From: JAZDFP01 sp043801445
GTDB taxonomy: Bacteria; Planctomycetota; MHYJ01; JACQXL01
DNA length: 22,463 nt
Reading direction: 5' to 3'
Assembly: GCA_043801445.1 (NCBI GenBank)
Contig: JAZDMB010000004.1
Location: 1 to 22,463 of the forward strand
The position numbers were made by a program, and so were the translations under genes. Shown here piece by piece: positions 1-6,775 of the stretch; the first letter of the stretch is position 1; each line of letters opens with the position of its first letter. The notes below the pieces were generated by a model that did not search any database, was not told where the DNA came from, and saw nothing but the letters and a program-made list of their open reading frames with translations.

Positions 1-203
1 GATTAAAATATTTTTCCCTGCGCCTGTCTGCCGGACACTCTCATGTCGTTCGGGGTTAACACCTCTGGCGTCACCCTGACAATACTTCATTCGGGCTTAA
101 CAGGCCGGCGGGAAGTCTTTAATTCTAATTTACGAGGTCGCTCGGATTTTTATCCAAACGCCTGATGTATTGTGTTTCGGATCTTCCCACCTCCTAATTT
201 GTT
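1..203 (-). ncRNA. Candidate IS110/IS1111 bridge (seek) RNA region
   Basis: This non-coding stretch directly follows the transposase stop on the same strand. On the minus strand, GGTGGGAAG (183-191) pairs over 9 bp with CTTCCCGCC (107-115). Inside lies a 9-bp hairpin (139-147 with 152-160) closed by an AAAA loop. A further GCCTGT/ACAGGC pairing encloses the segment nearer the window start. The outer stem contains one T-G pair and the inner hairpin two; these pair only in RNA from the transposase sense strand and would be C-A mismatches on the other strand. IS110-family elements are known to encode a guide RNA in a non-coding end. Exact RNA ends and the donor and target loops are not determined. 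Confidence 0.55.
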
Positions 204-1487
204 CTATGCTCCTATCAGAGACAATTCTCTGACTTGATTTATCATAAGCAATGGACTTTCACTCTGTTCCGCAAACTTGCGGTTATCTCTTACCATGGCA
301 AATAAAACCCTCAGTAACTTGCAACCCATCGCCACAATCGCCTGCGGTTTGGCTTTGCCTCTTTCTACTAACCGTTTATAAAATTGATAGAACGCACCTT
401 TTTGTTTTATTAATCTCAATCCGGCCAAATAAAGCATCTGCCTTAACAACGGTCGGCCTCGTTTGGTAATCCTTTTCCGGCCATGGTGTTGACCGGAACT
501 TATTTCATAAAGGTTTAGTCCGGCTAACTTGATTATCTGCCTGGCATTCTGGTATTGCCTGAAATCTCCGGCCTCACCCAAAATCGCGGCCAGGGTAATC
601 TGGCCCACCTGGGGAATACTGGATAATATTTCAATATAAGGCACCTTTTTGATAGCTCTGTTTATAGATTGCTCTATTTCACTTAACTGATTCCGGACAA
701 GCTCCATCCTGACTAATAATTGTCTTAATTCTAATTCTAATGCTTCCCGTCCTTCCCTTATGCCAATTGAGTTTGCAGCCGCATCCATAATAGCGCGGGC
801 CCGCTCTAATCCTAATGTCCCCTTGCTCTTTTTCTTTAATAAATCCTTTATGGCCTGTTCACCTAACCGAACCATCTGGTCCGGACAGGCCGCGGTCTTG
901 ACTAATTCAAGCAATCCTTTGCCAATATGATTCTTAAACAAACCGATTAACTCCGGAAATAATACATCCATTAACCGATGCAATCTGTTTACTTCCCGAT
1001 TCAGGTCTTTTACCAGCCCTTGCCGACAGATTGTTAAATACCTCAAATCGGCAAATACTCCCTGCGGTCTAACCAACCTTAAACTTTTCCTCTGAATATC
1101 AAGGTCGGTAATTACCCCGGCATCTTTTATGTCATGCTTGCCCGGGCTATTGTCTTCTAACTCCTTGGCCTTATGCGTATGTGATGGCTGGACCATCCGG
1201 ACCTCCGCCGGTTTACGCTCCAGCCATTCGGCTAATGCCTTCCAATATTGGCCGGTTGGCTCTAAGGCAAACCGAACATCCGATACGCCGAGACATTCTT
1301 TAGATTTTTCCCGGTACTCCCACAATTTATTAAACCCAGTCAGATTATTATCAAAAAGCAGCGGTTTTAATCGTCGCCCGTCCCAACTCTGGGCTACAGC
1401 CACATGTTGATATTTGCCAATATCCACACCAATTGATGCCTCCAAAATATTGACTTGTTTTCTATTTCCTGTTTTATTATATCTCAT
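204..1487 (-). CDS. IS110-family DEDD transposase/recombinase
   Basis: The 427-residue protein carries the N-terminal RuvC-like DEDD domain: D22 in GVDIGK, E76 in LEPTGQYW, and D119/D122 in KHDIKDAG with the family's three-residue spacing. A long helical middle region (about 150-280) follows. The C-terminal Transposase_20 domain (about 283-350) contains IPQVGQITLAAILGE and ends in SSGQHHGRKRITKRG, where S330 or S331 is the likely catalytic serine. The start is well supported: GGAGGT lies 7 nt before the ATG. Known members catalyse RNA-guided excision and insertion. The reading frame is intact, so the element may still be active. It is the last gene of the minus-strand accessory block. Confidence 0.95.
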   Translation of the reverse strand: MRYNKTGNRKQVNILEASIGVDIGKYQHVAVAQSWDGRRLKPLLFDNNLTGFNKLWEYREKSKECLGVSDVRFALEPTGQYWKALAEWLERKPAEVRMVQPSHTHKAKELEDNSPGKHDIKDAGVITDLDIQRKSLRLVRPQGVFADLRYLTICRQGLVKDLNREVNRLHRLMDVLFPELIGLFKNHIGKGLLELVKTAACPDQMVRLGEQAIKDLLKKKSKGTLGLERARAIMDAAANSIGIREGREALELELRQLLVRMELVRNQLSEIEQSINRAIKKVPYIEILSSIPQVGQITLAAILGEAGDFRQYQNARQIIKLAGLNLYEISSGQHHGRKRITKRGRPLLRQMLYLAGLRLIKQKGAFYQFYKRLVERGKAKPQAIVAMGCKLLRVLFAMVRDNRKFAEQSESPLLMINQVRELSLIGA

Positions 1488-1579
1488 GGCGATTACCTCC
1501 TTTTAGGGTTATAGATGTTTGTTGTGAACCTATATCTTAACCCAATGGACGGTAAATCGCCATTTTTATTGCTTACTAC

Positions 1580-1618
1580 ATTATAGTATTCTTAATTATT
1601 TCCCATCCTACCATTTCC
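1580..1618. repeat. REP-like intergenic repeat, copy 1 (truncated)
   Basis: Contains TTAATTATTTCC followed by CCATCCTACCATTTCC (1603-1618). The outer AATTCCGGGGACA end seen in other copies is missing, possibly removed by the IS110 insertion. The rest of the 355-nt gap 1488-1842 holds a GGGACACATTT segment (1657-1667) shared with the next gap, but no gene I can support. Confidence 0.6.
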
Positions 1619-1842
1619 CTTTTAATTAGGCAAGAATTTTCACCGCTTTTTCTCCTGGGACACATTTAACCGTCTGAAACCCTTTAATTAAGCGCCTTTT
1701 AGAACGCAGTTTTTATAAAATAGCCCTTTATGATAATCAATGCTGTTTACTCTTTAGTGCGCCCTTGAATCTACCAATTCCCGCCCGGGATGTCAACTGA
1801 ATTAAGTGTTGCCGAGGCGCGGTCTGCGCCCCTCTTAAGCCA

Positions 1843-2559
1843 CTAACCGGCATTCTGCAATTGGCTTGACGGGGGCAGACTCCAATCAATGGGGGTTTGA
1901 CCTTGTTGAGCCAGATAATCGTTGGCCTGGGAAAAATGCCGGGTGCCGAAAAAGCCGCGGTGCGCTGCCAATGGTGACGGATGTGGAGCTTCCAGCACCA
2001 GGTGTTTCTGCCGGTCAATAAACTGCCCTTTCTTCTGTGCATAACTGCCCCAGAGTAAAAAGACCAACCCCCGGCGCTGTTCATTTAATAATTGGATGGC
2101 CCGGTCGGTAAACTGCTCCCAGCCGCGCCCCTGATGAGACCCGGCCCGGTTTCGTTCAACCGTCAAGGTGGCGTTGAGCAACAATACACCCTGCTCGGCC
2201 CAGGATTGCAGACAACCATGATCCGGCATGGGCACGCCTACATCCTGATGAATTTCTTTGAATATATTCAGTAGCGATGGAGGAAAAGGCACACCCGGCA
2301 GAACGGAGAAACACAATCCGTGCGCCTGATTAGGACCGTGATAAGGGTCCTGACCCAGAATAACCACTTTAACCGAATCAAAAGGTGTTGAATTAAACGC
2401 GTTAAAAATCAGACTCCCCGGAGGAAATATGACCTTTCCTTTCTTCTTCTCCTGCACCAGGAATTGCCTTAATGCCTTCAAATAGGGTTGTTCAAATTCA
2501 TCTTTGAACACGGAAAGCCACGAAGGATGTAATTTAATTCCAGCCGGTATATCACTCAT
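1843..2559 (-). CDS. ung: Uracil-DNA glycosylase, family 1
   Basis: The 238-residue protein has the family's usual length and all signature motifs: the water-activating loop GQDPYHGPNQAHG (69-81, catalytic D71), the uracil-stacking F84 in LCFSV, the uracil-recognising N129 in LLLNATLTV, and the DNA-intercalation loop HPSPLAAHRGFFG (193-205, catalytic H193). It removes uracil from DNA to start base-excision repair. The ATG is preceded by a modest GGGG-type ribosome site. It is a single gene with REP-like repeats on both sides. A housekeeping repair gene in an otherwise accessory block is unexpected, and whether a second ung exists elsewhere cannot be seen here. Confidence 0.96.
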   Translation of the reverse strand: MSDIPAGIKLHPSWLSVFKDEFEQPYLKALRQFLVQEKKKGKVIFPPGSLIFNAFNSTPFDSVKVVILGQDPYHGPNQAHGLCFSVLPGVPFPPSLLNIFKEIHQDVGVPMPDHGCLQSWAEQGVLLLNATLTVERNRAGSHQGRGWEQFTDRAIQLLNEQRRGLVFLLWGSYAQKKGQFIDRQKHLVLEAPHPSPLAAHRGFFGTRHFSQANDYLAQQGQTPIDWSLPPSSQLQNAG

Positions 2560-2660
2560 GTTTTCCCCATTTTCTCTTGGGACACATTCAATCCCTTACG
2601 TCCAGCTATTTCATTACTATACAAAGCACCATTTTTCCTAAACGCCCTGTATTCTATATC

Positions 2661-2683
2661 CTATTCCCCATCCTACCATTTCC
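2661..2683. repeat. REP-like intergenic repeat, copy 2 (core)
   Basis: CCATCCTACCATTTCC at 2668-2683, only 11 nt from the nucleotidyltransferase-flanking inverted repeat. A GGGACACATTCAATCC segment nearer ung (2579-2594) matches the one at 1657 in the previous gap. Confidence 0.6.
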
Positions 2684-2694
2684 CCCATGGATTG

Positions 2695-2737
2695 CTTACA
2701 CTACTTTTATTTCTTACCTTCGTTTTGTAGTGTAAAG
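2695..2737. repeat. Inverted-repeat site at the 3' end of the nucleotidyltransferase cassette
   Basis: CTTACACTAC (2695-2704), 22 nt, then GTAGTGTAAAG (2727-2737). The two arms are inverted repeats, except that the right arm has one extra A. The same asymmetric arms with the same 22-nt spacing recur at 3707-3749. This copy overlaps the last codons and stop of the nucleotidyltransferase gene, and one arm encodes part of its C-terminus (Thr-Leu-Gln). Confidence 0.85.
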
Positions 2738-3399
2738 TCAAGATTCTTTATTTCTTTGCTTAGAAGCGGGATTTCCCGCTCGGCTTTATTGAGCATCTTG
2801 ATAATAGCCCGCCGCCATTTGGGCGGTAAGGAATCAAATAAATCCTTGATTTCCTTTTTGTCAACAATGACCGAGGTGCAGACGGCCTGTTGCAGGTCTT
2901 TTAAGGATTTGTCCGGTTTGCGCCGACGCGCCGCAATAACCAATTTATGCAAGCAAAAGTTTGCCGGATGGGGCAACCTTATCTTGATTCCACTATCAAT
3001 AACCGTGATAGATTTATCCAGAAGCAAGCTGACAAACCGTAACGGAATAGCATTTAATCCCAGGTGCTTAATTTTTATAGCATGGTCAACGCCCCGGCCT
3101 TTTTCAACCGTGATGAATTCTATTTTAAGTTCGGCATTCCAGAGGTATATCGCGCCATTTTGTTTAAAGTCAAGGTTAAAACCTAAATCCTTAAGTTGGT
3201 TGATAAAATCAAGGTGTTCCTTACCCCGGTATGGGTTGGGAATCAAAAAGTCAATATCCTGAGTCATCAGGGGGAATTCTTTGGCGCCCAGATGGGCCTG
3301 ATAAAATTTAAAACACCAGCTGCCGATAAGCTCCACGCCCTCATTGAAAAGGTTGGCGTCGGCAAAAACCTTGAGTATTTTCCTGATGGCGTCAATCAT
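2707..3399 (-). CDS. Nucleotidyltransferase-fold protein, probable toxin of a two-gene toxin-antitoxin module
   Basis: The 230-residue protein shows a minimal nucleotidyltransferase signature: G26-S27 in ELIGSW, the metal-binding D48-x-D50 in TQDIDFLIP, and a likely third acidic ligand E94 in LKIEFIT. The overall pattern resembles the GSU2403-like (NTP_transf_8) and AbiEii/MenA groups. Some members nucleotidylate tRNA or other targets and act as toxins. Its start overlaps the end of the upstream small gene by 8 nt, implying translational coupling. The C-terminal third is helical and lysine-rich. The toxin role is inferred from family and gene pairing; a different nucleotidyl-transfer substrate is possible. 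Confidence 0.8.
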   Translation of the reverse strand: MIDAIRKILKVFADANLFNEGVELIGSWCFKFYQAHLGAKEFPLMTQDIDFLIPNPYRGKEHLDFINQLKDLGFNLDFKQNGAIYLWNAELKIEFITVEKGRGVDHAIKIKHLGLNAIPLRFVSLLLDKSITVIDSGIKIRLPHPANFCLHKLVIAARRRKPDKSLKDLQQAVCTSVIVDKKEIKDLFDSLPPKWRRAIIKMLNKAEREIPLLSKEIKNLDFTLQNEGKK

Positions 3400-3697
3400 G
3401 TTTCCGCCCTCCGGCTCGCCTTAAGATTTTTAATGACCCCATAACCTTTTTTAATTCTGATTTGAGTCTGGCCCGTTCTTTTAATTGGGCTGATAAATCG
3501 TCCGGCTTTTCTTTCCCGAGGTATTTATGCCTGACTTTTTGATTTATGCGCCGTTGCAAGTAATAATAGGCATTCCCGGCAATTACCCGTTTCTTGATGC
3601 TACCCTGAGGAAGAGACGCGAGCCTTTCTTCTATTTTGGATTTTATTTTAAGATAGTAATCCCGGCTCTCGGATAGAATGCCTTTTAATATTTCCAT
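3392..3697 (-). CDS. Small basic helical protein, putative antitoxin partner (DUF6788-like)
   Basis: The 101-residue, Lys/Arg-rich protein contains a central segment around residues 40-62 with NAYYYLQRRINQKVRHKYLG. This recalls the tyrosine-rich strand of DUF6788-like proteins, often found beside nucleotidyltransferase toxins. Helices with many charged residues flank it. It is the first gene of the pair, as antitoxins often are. AGGGGG lies 5 nt before the ATG and the next gene overlaps by 8 nt. The promoter in front is embedded in an inverted repeat. The family assignment is by motif resemblance only. Confidence 0.75.
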   Translation of the reverse strand: MEILKGILSESRDYYLKIKSKIEERLASLPQGSIKKRVIAGNAYYYLQRRINQKVRHKYLGKEKPDDLSAQLKERARLKSELKKVMGSLKILRRAGGRKHD

Positions 3698-3706
3698 ATC
3701 CGCCCC

Positions 3707-3749
3707 CTTACACTACATTATAATATAAAATGAAGATTGTAGTGTAAAG
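3707..3749. repeat. Inverted-repeat site at the 5' end of the nucleotidyltransferase cassette
   Basis: CTTACACTAC (3707-3716), 22 nt, then GTAGTGTAAAG (3739-3749), identical in arms and spacing to 2695-2737. It contains the likely promoter of the pair: the -35 is in one arm and the -10 in the spacer. It is therefore a natural operator for autoregulation. Confidence 0.85.
3717..3748 (-). promoter_or_regulatory. Promoter of the nucleotidyltransferase pair
   Basis: On the minus strand, TTTACA (3743-3748), a 17-nt spacer and TATTAT (3720-3725) fit a sigma-70 promoter; TATAAT at 3717-3722 is an alternative -10 with a longer spacer. Transcription would begin about 15-20 nt before the start codon, so the leader carries one inverted-repeat arm immediately beside the ribosome site. 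Confidence 0.6.
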
Positions 3750-3775
3750 AATATTATTGTTTAATTTTTATATAT

Positions 3776-3909
3776 ATTCCGGGGACGCCCGCCTCCACTA
3801 AAGTTTCGGACGGGCAGGCAATACTTAATTATTTTCCATTCCTTCGGCTTCGCTCAGGACAAGCCTACCATTTCCCCGGGCTTTTGCCAGTAATCCAACC
3901 TGCGGTTTA
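3776..3909. repeat. REP-like intergenic repeat, copy 3, with nested palindrome
   Basis: Runs from ATTCCGGGGAC through ATACTTAATTATTTTCCATT to GCCTACCATTTCC (3863-3875) and GCCAGTAATCCAACCTGCGG. It is interrupted at 3788-3818 by a GC-rich palindrome (CCCGCC to GGACGGGCAGG) and again near 3841-3862 by a segment containing CTTCGGCTTCGCTCAGGAC. This and the neighbouring repeats account for most of the 349-nt gap 3698-4046. Confidence 0.6.
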
Positions 3910-3945
3910 TTTCACTATCTCTATTTGCTCCAGACCCGTGACCAC

Positions 3946-4010
3946 CCCGCCTACGCTCGGAGAGCTTTGGACGGGCAAGCCCGCCTACGTTCAAAGAACT
4001 TCGGACGGGT
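3946..4010. repeat. Two tandem GC-rich palindromes
   Basis: Two successive copies of a hairpin unit starting CCCGCCTACG and ending GGACGGG (3946-3976 and 3980-4010). The ends are conserved while the loops differ. The unit is the same family as the palindrome at 3788-3818. Confidence 0.7.
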
Positions 4011-4046
4011 AAACATTTCCGGCGCGGTGCTTGTCGCCCGGTTTAG

Positions 4047-5672
4047 TTAATTGGTTCTCTTTAACGCCCTTCCGCCGCTTTGGCCGGTGGTCTTTCCGTT
4101 CTCTATCGAGAGCGCGCCGTTTACCAATAGATATATTACGCCTTCGGAAGGCCGGTCGCGGTCTTGGTATGTGGAGCAATCGGTGAAATTCTTGAGGTCG
4201 ATGACAGCGATATCGGCATAGTTTCCCGGTGTTATCCTGCCCCGCCTTTTCATTTTGAACTTTTCCGCCGGCAACGAGGTCATGGAACGGATGGCGTCAT
4301 TCAAGCTGAGGAGTTTTTCTTCCAGCGCGTATTTTCTTATTTTTCGGGGGAAACAACCCAGAAATCTGGGATGGGGCGACTTGAATCCCTCGAAAACGGT
4401 GTAGCCGTCTGAGGCGGTAAAAACGTAATCGTGGGGCATGTTCTCCCGATTGACTTTATCGCTTATTTCAAAGAAGAGCGCGTAAGGCGCCATGTCCATG
4501 CATACCAGGTCGACGTAAGCCCGGGCCGGGTCCTTGTTTTCCATGACAGCGATATCTTTAATGGTCATATTCTCGTATTTTTCATTGGCCGGGCAGTTGG
4601 TGATGGTGATTTTATCCGGGCTGAGAAAAACAAAAACCTCTCCGATGGCTTTTTCCATAAGGGCTCTGCCTTCGGGGGTCTTGTATTTGTCCTTGACTCC
4701 GGTGGCGGTTTTGAATTCGTCAGGCAGGCGGTAGGAAAGGATGGCGAATCCGGCTTCGTAGGGATGCTGGTCGGCGGTTATATCAATCCCGTCGCGCCGG
4801 GCTTGCTCTATCAGGCCGTACATCTGTTTTGCCTGAACATCGTTCCAGGGCAGATTAAGCTGGATATGGGAGATATGCACGGGTATTTTCGCGCGCCGGC
4901 CGACCTCGATAGTTTCCTTTATGGCCGTCAGCACGCCGGGCTGACTATCCGGACGGATGGCGCCGGTGTTATCCCGGATATGGGAGTCGTAAATGCCGCC
5001 GTATTTGTTGACCGTTTTGGCGATTTCGACCAATTCATCAGTGGTGGTGAAACAATCCGGCGCGTATTCGAGCCCGACGGAAACTCCGATAGCTCCGTTT
5101 TGCATTTCCTTTTCCACTCTCTTCTTAAGGACGTCAATCTGCTGGGCAGTCAGGGCGCGCGGCTGGTCCTGCCCGAAAAGCTCCATCCTGAGCATGCCGT
5201 AGGGTATCAGGTGATAGACGTTGGTGCCGTATTTTATGAGGTCGACAATATCGAGCCATTGGTTTGTATCGGCGTATCCGCCGCCGCAAAGCCCGGTGAC
5301 TATTGTCGTGACGCCCTGGGTCAAATAGTTGTAATTGCCATTCCAGGCAGGGGTTGCCAGGGCGCGACTCCCCTTGTCGCCGGAGAACAGGAATACCAGG
5401 TCGGAATGATTATGGACATCGATAAAACCGGGCGTGATGATGAGCCCTTTGGCGTTAATGACTTTTTTGGCTGTGGCATTGGAAAGGTCGCCGATGGCGG
5501 CTATTTTATCGGCGATGATGCCGATATCGGAGACGTAAGGGTCTTTGGTTGTGCCGTCATAAATGATGCCGCCGGTAATCAGGGTGTCAAACCCTGTTCC
5601 CCGGTAAGGCGCGGAACATCCCGAGTAAACCGACAAGATAATTAAAACCAGAATAAAAATAATATTTTTCAT
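4047..5672 (-). CDS. D-aminoacylase-like amidohydrolase, predicted lipoprotein
   Basis: The 541-residue protein begins with a hydrophobic signal sequence ending YSGC (C19), a somewhat non-standard lipobox, so it is probably lipid-anchored outside the cytoplasm. The rest is an amidohydrolase of the N-acyl-D-amino-acid deacylase group: HNH metal ligands H87/H89, C129 in GLCGGG, H231 in SHIRDN, H266/H269 in HISH and D422 in ASDG. Family members hydrolyse N-acyl-D-amino acids or related amides; the true substrate is unknown. I chose ATG 5672, preceded by AAGGA at a 6-nt spacing, over the TTG at 5678, which almost touches that site. The gene looks more GC-rich than its neighbours. Confidence 0.88.
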   Translation of the reverse strand: MKNIIFILVLIILSVYSGCSAPYRGTGFDTLITGGIIYDGTTKDPYVSDIGIIADKIAAIGDLSNATAKKVINAKGLIITPGFIDVHNHSDLVFLFSGDKGSRALATPAWNGNYNYLTQGVTTIVTGLCGGGYADTNQWLDIVDLIKYGTNVYHLIPYGMLRMELFGQDQPRALTAQQIDVLKKRVEKEMQNGAIGVSVGLEYAPDCFTTTDELVEIAKTVNKYGGIYDSHIRDNTGAIRPDSQPGVLTAIKETIEVGRRAKIPVHISHIQLNLPWNDVQAKQMYGLIEQARRDGIDITADQHPYEAGFAILSYRLPDEFKTATGVKDKYKTPEGRALMEKAIGEVFVFLSPDKITITNCPANEKYENMTIKDIAVMENKDPARAYVDLVCMDMAPYALFFEISDKVNRENMPHDYVFTASDGYTVFEGFKSPHPRFLGCFPRKIRKYALEEKLLSLNDAIRSMTSLPAEKFKMKRRGRITPGNYADIAVIDLKNFTDCSTYQDRDRPSEGVIYLLVNGALSIENGKTTGQSGGRALKRTN

Positions 5673-5681
5673 ACTCAATCC

Positions 5682-5737
5682 TTTTTCTTGGTGTCCGGTG
5701 GCACGCGCCGTTTCCTGTACCCTACCATTTCCGCCGG
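5682..5737. repeat. REP-like intergenic repeat, copy 4
   Basis: TTTTTCTTGGTGTCC followed by CCCTACCATTTCC (5720-5732) and GCCGG. It shares the TTTTTCTTGGTG segment with copy 7 near 8571. It occupies nearly the whole gap between the amidohydrolase and the Bro-N gene. Confidence 0.6.
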
Positions 5738-5753
5738 AGGTTAAGCTACGATT

Positions 5754-6605
5754 TTACCGGTTTTTTAATCTCTTATTTTGCGGTTGTTGAAGATAATTTT
5801 GACGGCTGACTACTTTACGGCCGGTTTCCTGCTCCAGTTTCTTGCGGGCGATTCCTGCCACATTTCCGCCCCGGCGGGAAACGGCTTTGTTCTCTCCAAA
5901 ACCGCTCGGATGCTCCACCTTGGTTATATGGGTGGTGGATGCCTCGCCTAACATAGAGAAAATTAGTTCCAGGTCGGTCATATGGTCACGCAGGTTTTGA
6001 TGCTTCAGCCCTTTTAGTTTTTTATACTGGCTGGGAGTAAGCCCGAATGCCGCCTTGGAGATTTCAGCGGTTAGAATCTCGTATTCCCGGTCTTTTTCAA
6101 CGCCGTGCTTTTTCCATTCGTCGGTGAGTTCCTCACGGATGGCAATCCCGCGCATCCGTTTTTCTATCCAGTCATCGCTGTAACCCTTTACCTTATACAA
6201 AGCCCGGGTGCGTTTAGTTGCCAGTTCCGGGTTTTCTATTTCCTGGACTCTTTCATAGCCGACTTTTGCCAGCCAACGTTTGAATGGTTCGGCTTTAGGC
6301 GATGGGATGGATTGGATGATGCGAAACATACTTTCGGTATTTGCGCAGTCGGTCTCGTATTTTTTGCCGTCTGATGACTCCAATTTCAGTCGGTGACAAA
6401 ATGTCACCACCTCACTTCCTTCTTCTCTTAATCTTTGGGCAAGTTTATTCCAATATTTCCTGGCCGTATAATCATCAACCTGGTCAGTTAATGCTTGAAC
6501 TACATCTACCACCGAAAACCACCATTCATTTTTATGGATGGTCTTGCGGATTTTTCTGCCCCGGAAAACAGCTATCTTCGTTACGGGTACTATTTCATTA
6601 TTCAT
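5754..6605 (-). CDS. Bro-N domain protein, DinD-like
   Basis: The 283-residue protein has an N-terminal Bro-N domain (about 8-115): IAVFRGRKIRKTIHKNEWWF, SVVDVVQALTD, YWNKLAQRL, then FKRWLAKVGYERVQEIENP. A conserved helical C-terminal half follows (KGYSDDWIEKRMRGIAIREELTDEW cut across 143-170, then AEISKAAFGLTPSQYKKLKGL). This two-part layout matches phage antirepressor-like and DNA-damage-inducible protein D families. Bro-N domains bind DNA, and DinD of E. coli inhibits RecA filaments, but function here is unproven. The ATG has an AGGAG site 7 nt upstream. The gene is monocistronic between two REP-like repeats and probably came from a phage or mobile source. Confidence 0.85.
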   Translation of the reverse strand: MNNEIVPVTKIAVFRGRKIRKTIHKNEWWFSVVDVVQALTDQVDDYTARKYWNKLAQRLREEGSEVVTFCHRLKLESSDGKKYETDCANTESMFRIIQSIPSPKAEPFKRWLAKVGYERVQEIENPELATKRTRALYKVKGYSDDWIEKRMRGIAIREELTDEWKKHGVEKDREYEILTAEISKAAFGLTPSQYKKLKGLKHQNLRDHMTDLELIFSMLGEASTTHITKVEHPSGFGENKAVSRRGGNVAGIARKKLEQETGRKVVSRQNYLQQPQNKRLKNR

Positions 6606-6630
6606 AATTTACTCCTTCCAAAAACTGTGG

Positions 6631-6768
6631 AATTCCCGTGACACCATTCAATTCCATCCTACCATTTCCGCCCCGATGACTATCCCCGAAGCACGGTTCG
6701 GGACAAGCGGGACTCGTTGCGACTTCGCCGGGGTTGGGCCAATAATCCAGCCTGCTGTCCCCGGAATT
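6631..6768. repeat. REP-like intergenic repeat, copy 5 (most complete, with terminal inverted repeats)
   Basis: Begins AATTCCCGTGACA (6631-6643) and ends TGTCCCCGGAATT (6756-6768), inverted repeats matching at 11 of 13 positions. Inside are CCATCCTACCATTTCC (6654-6669) and GCCAATAATCCAGCCTGC. A segment with CCCGAAGCACGGTTCGGGA interrupts the core. The terminal inverted repeats suggest a small mobilisable element. Confidence 0.65.
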
Positions 6769-6775
6769 ATCCGGG

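Larger units (their letters stand above)
1..1590 (-). mobile_element. IS110-family insertion sequence (left boundary outside or near window edge)
   Basis: The element consists of a DEDD transposase gene and about 200 nt of structured non-coding DNA beyond its stop codon. The right boundary is set near 1575-1590 because the sequence just beyond it (1583-1618) is a copy of the REP-like intergenic repeat found in the other gaps, here lacking its outer AATTCCGGGGACA end. IS110 elements leave no clear terminal inverted repeats, so exact ends cannot be read by eye. Having the non-coding RNA region after the transposase resembles the IS1111 branch of the family. The other end may lie outside the window. 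Confidence 0.6.

Noticed and set aside
1488..1590. Guide RNA upstream of the IS110 transposase, as in the IS110 branch
   Set aside because: Only about 100 nt separates the transposase start from the REP-like repeat, with one weak hairpin (GGGTTATAG against CTATA...ACCC); the downstream side is longer and better structured.
1737..2084. A 115-codon minus-strand open frame overlapping ung
   Set aside because: It lies largely inside ung in a different frame and has no recognisable features.
3946..4010. CRISPR-like repeats
   Set aside because: Only two units with almost no spacer between them and palindromic sequence throughout; there are no further units or cas genes.
4431..5645. A 404-codon open frame on the plus strand
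   Set aside because: It is antisense to the amidohydrolase gene, whose product carries all catalytic motifs; the opposite frame shows no recognisable domain and is a by-product of GC-rich codon use.
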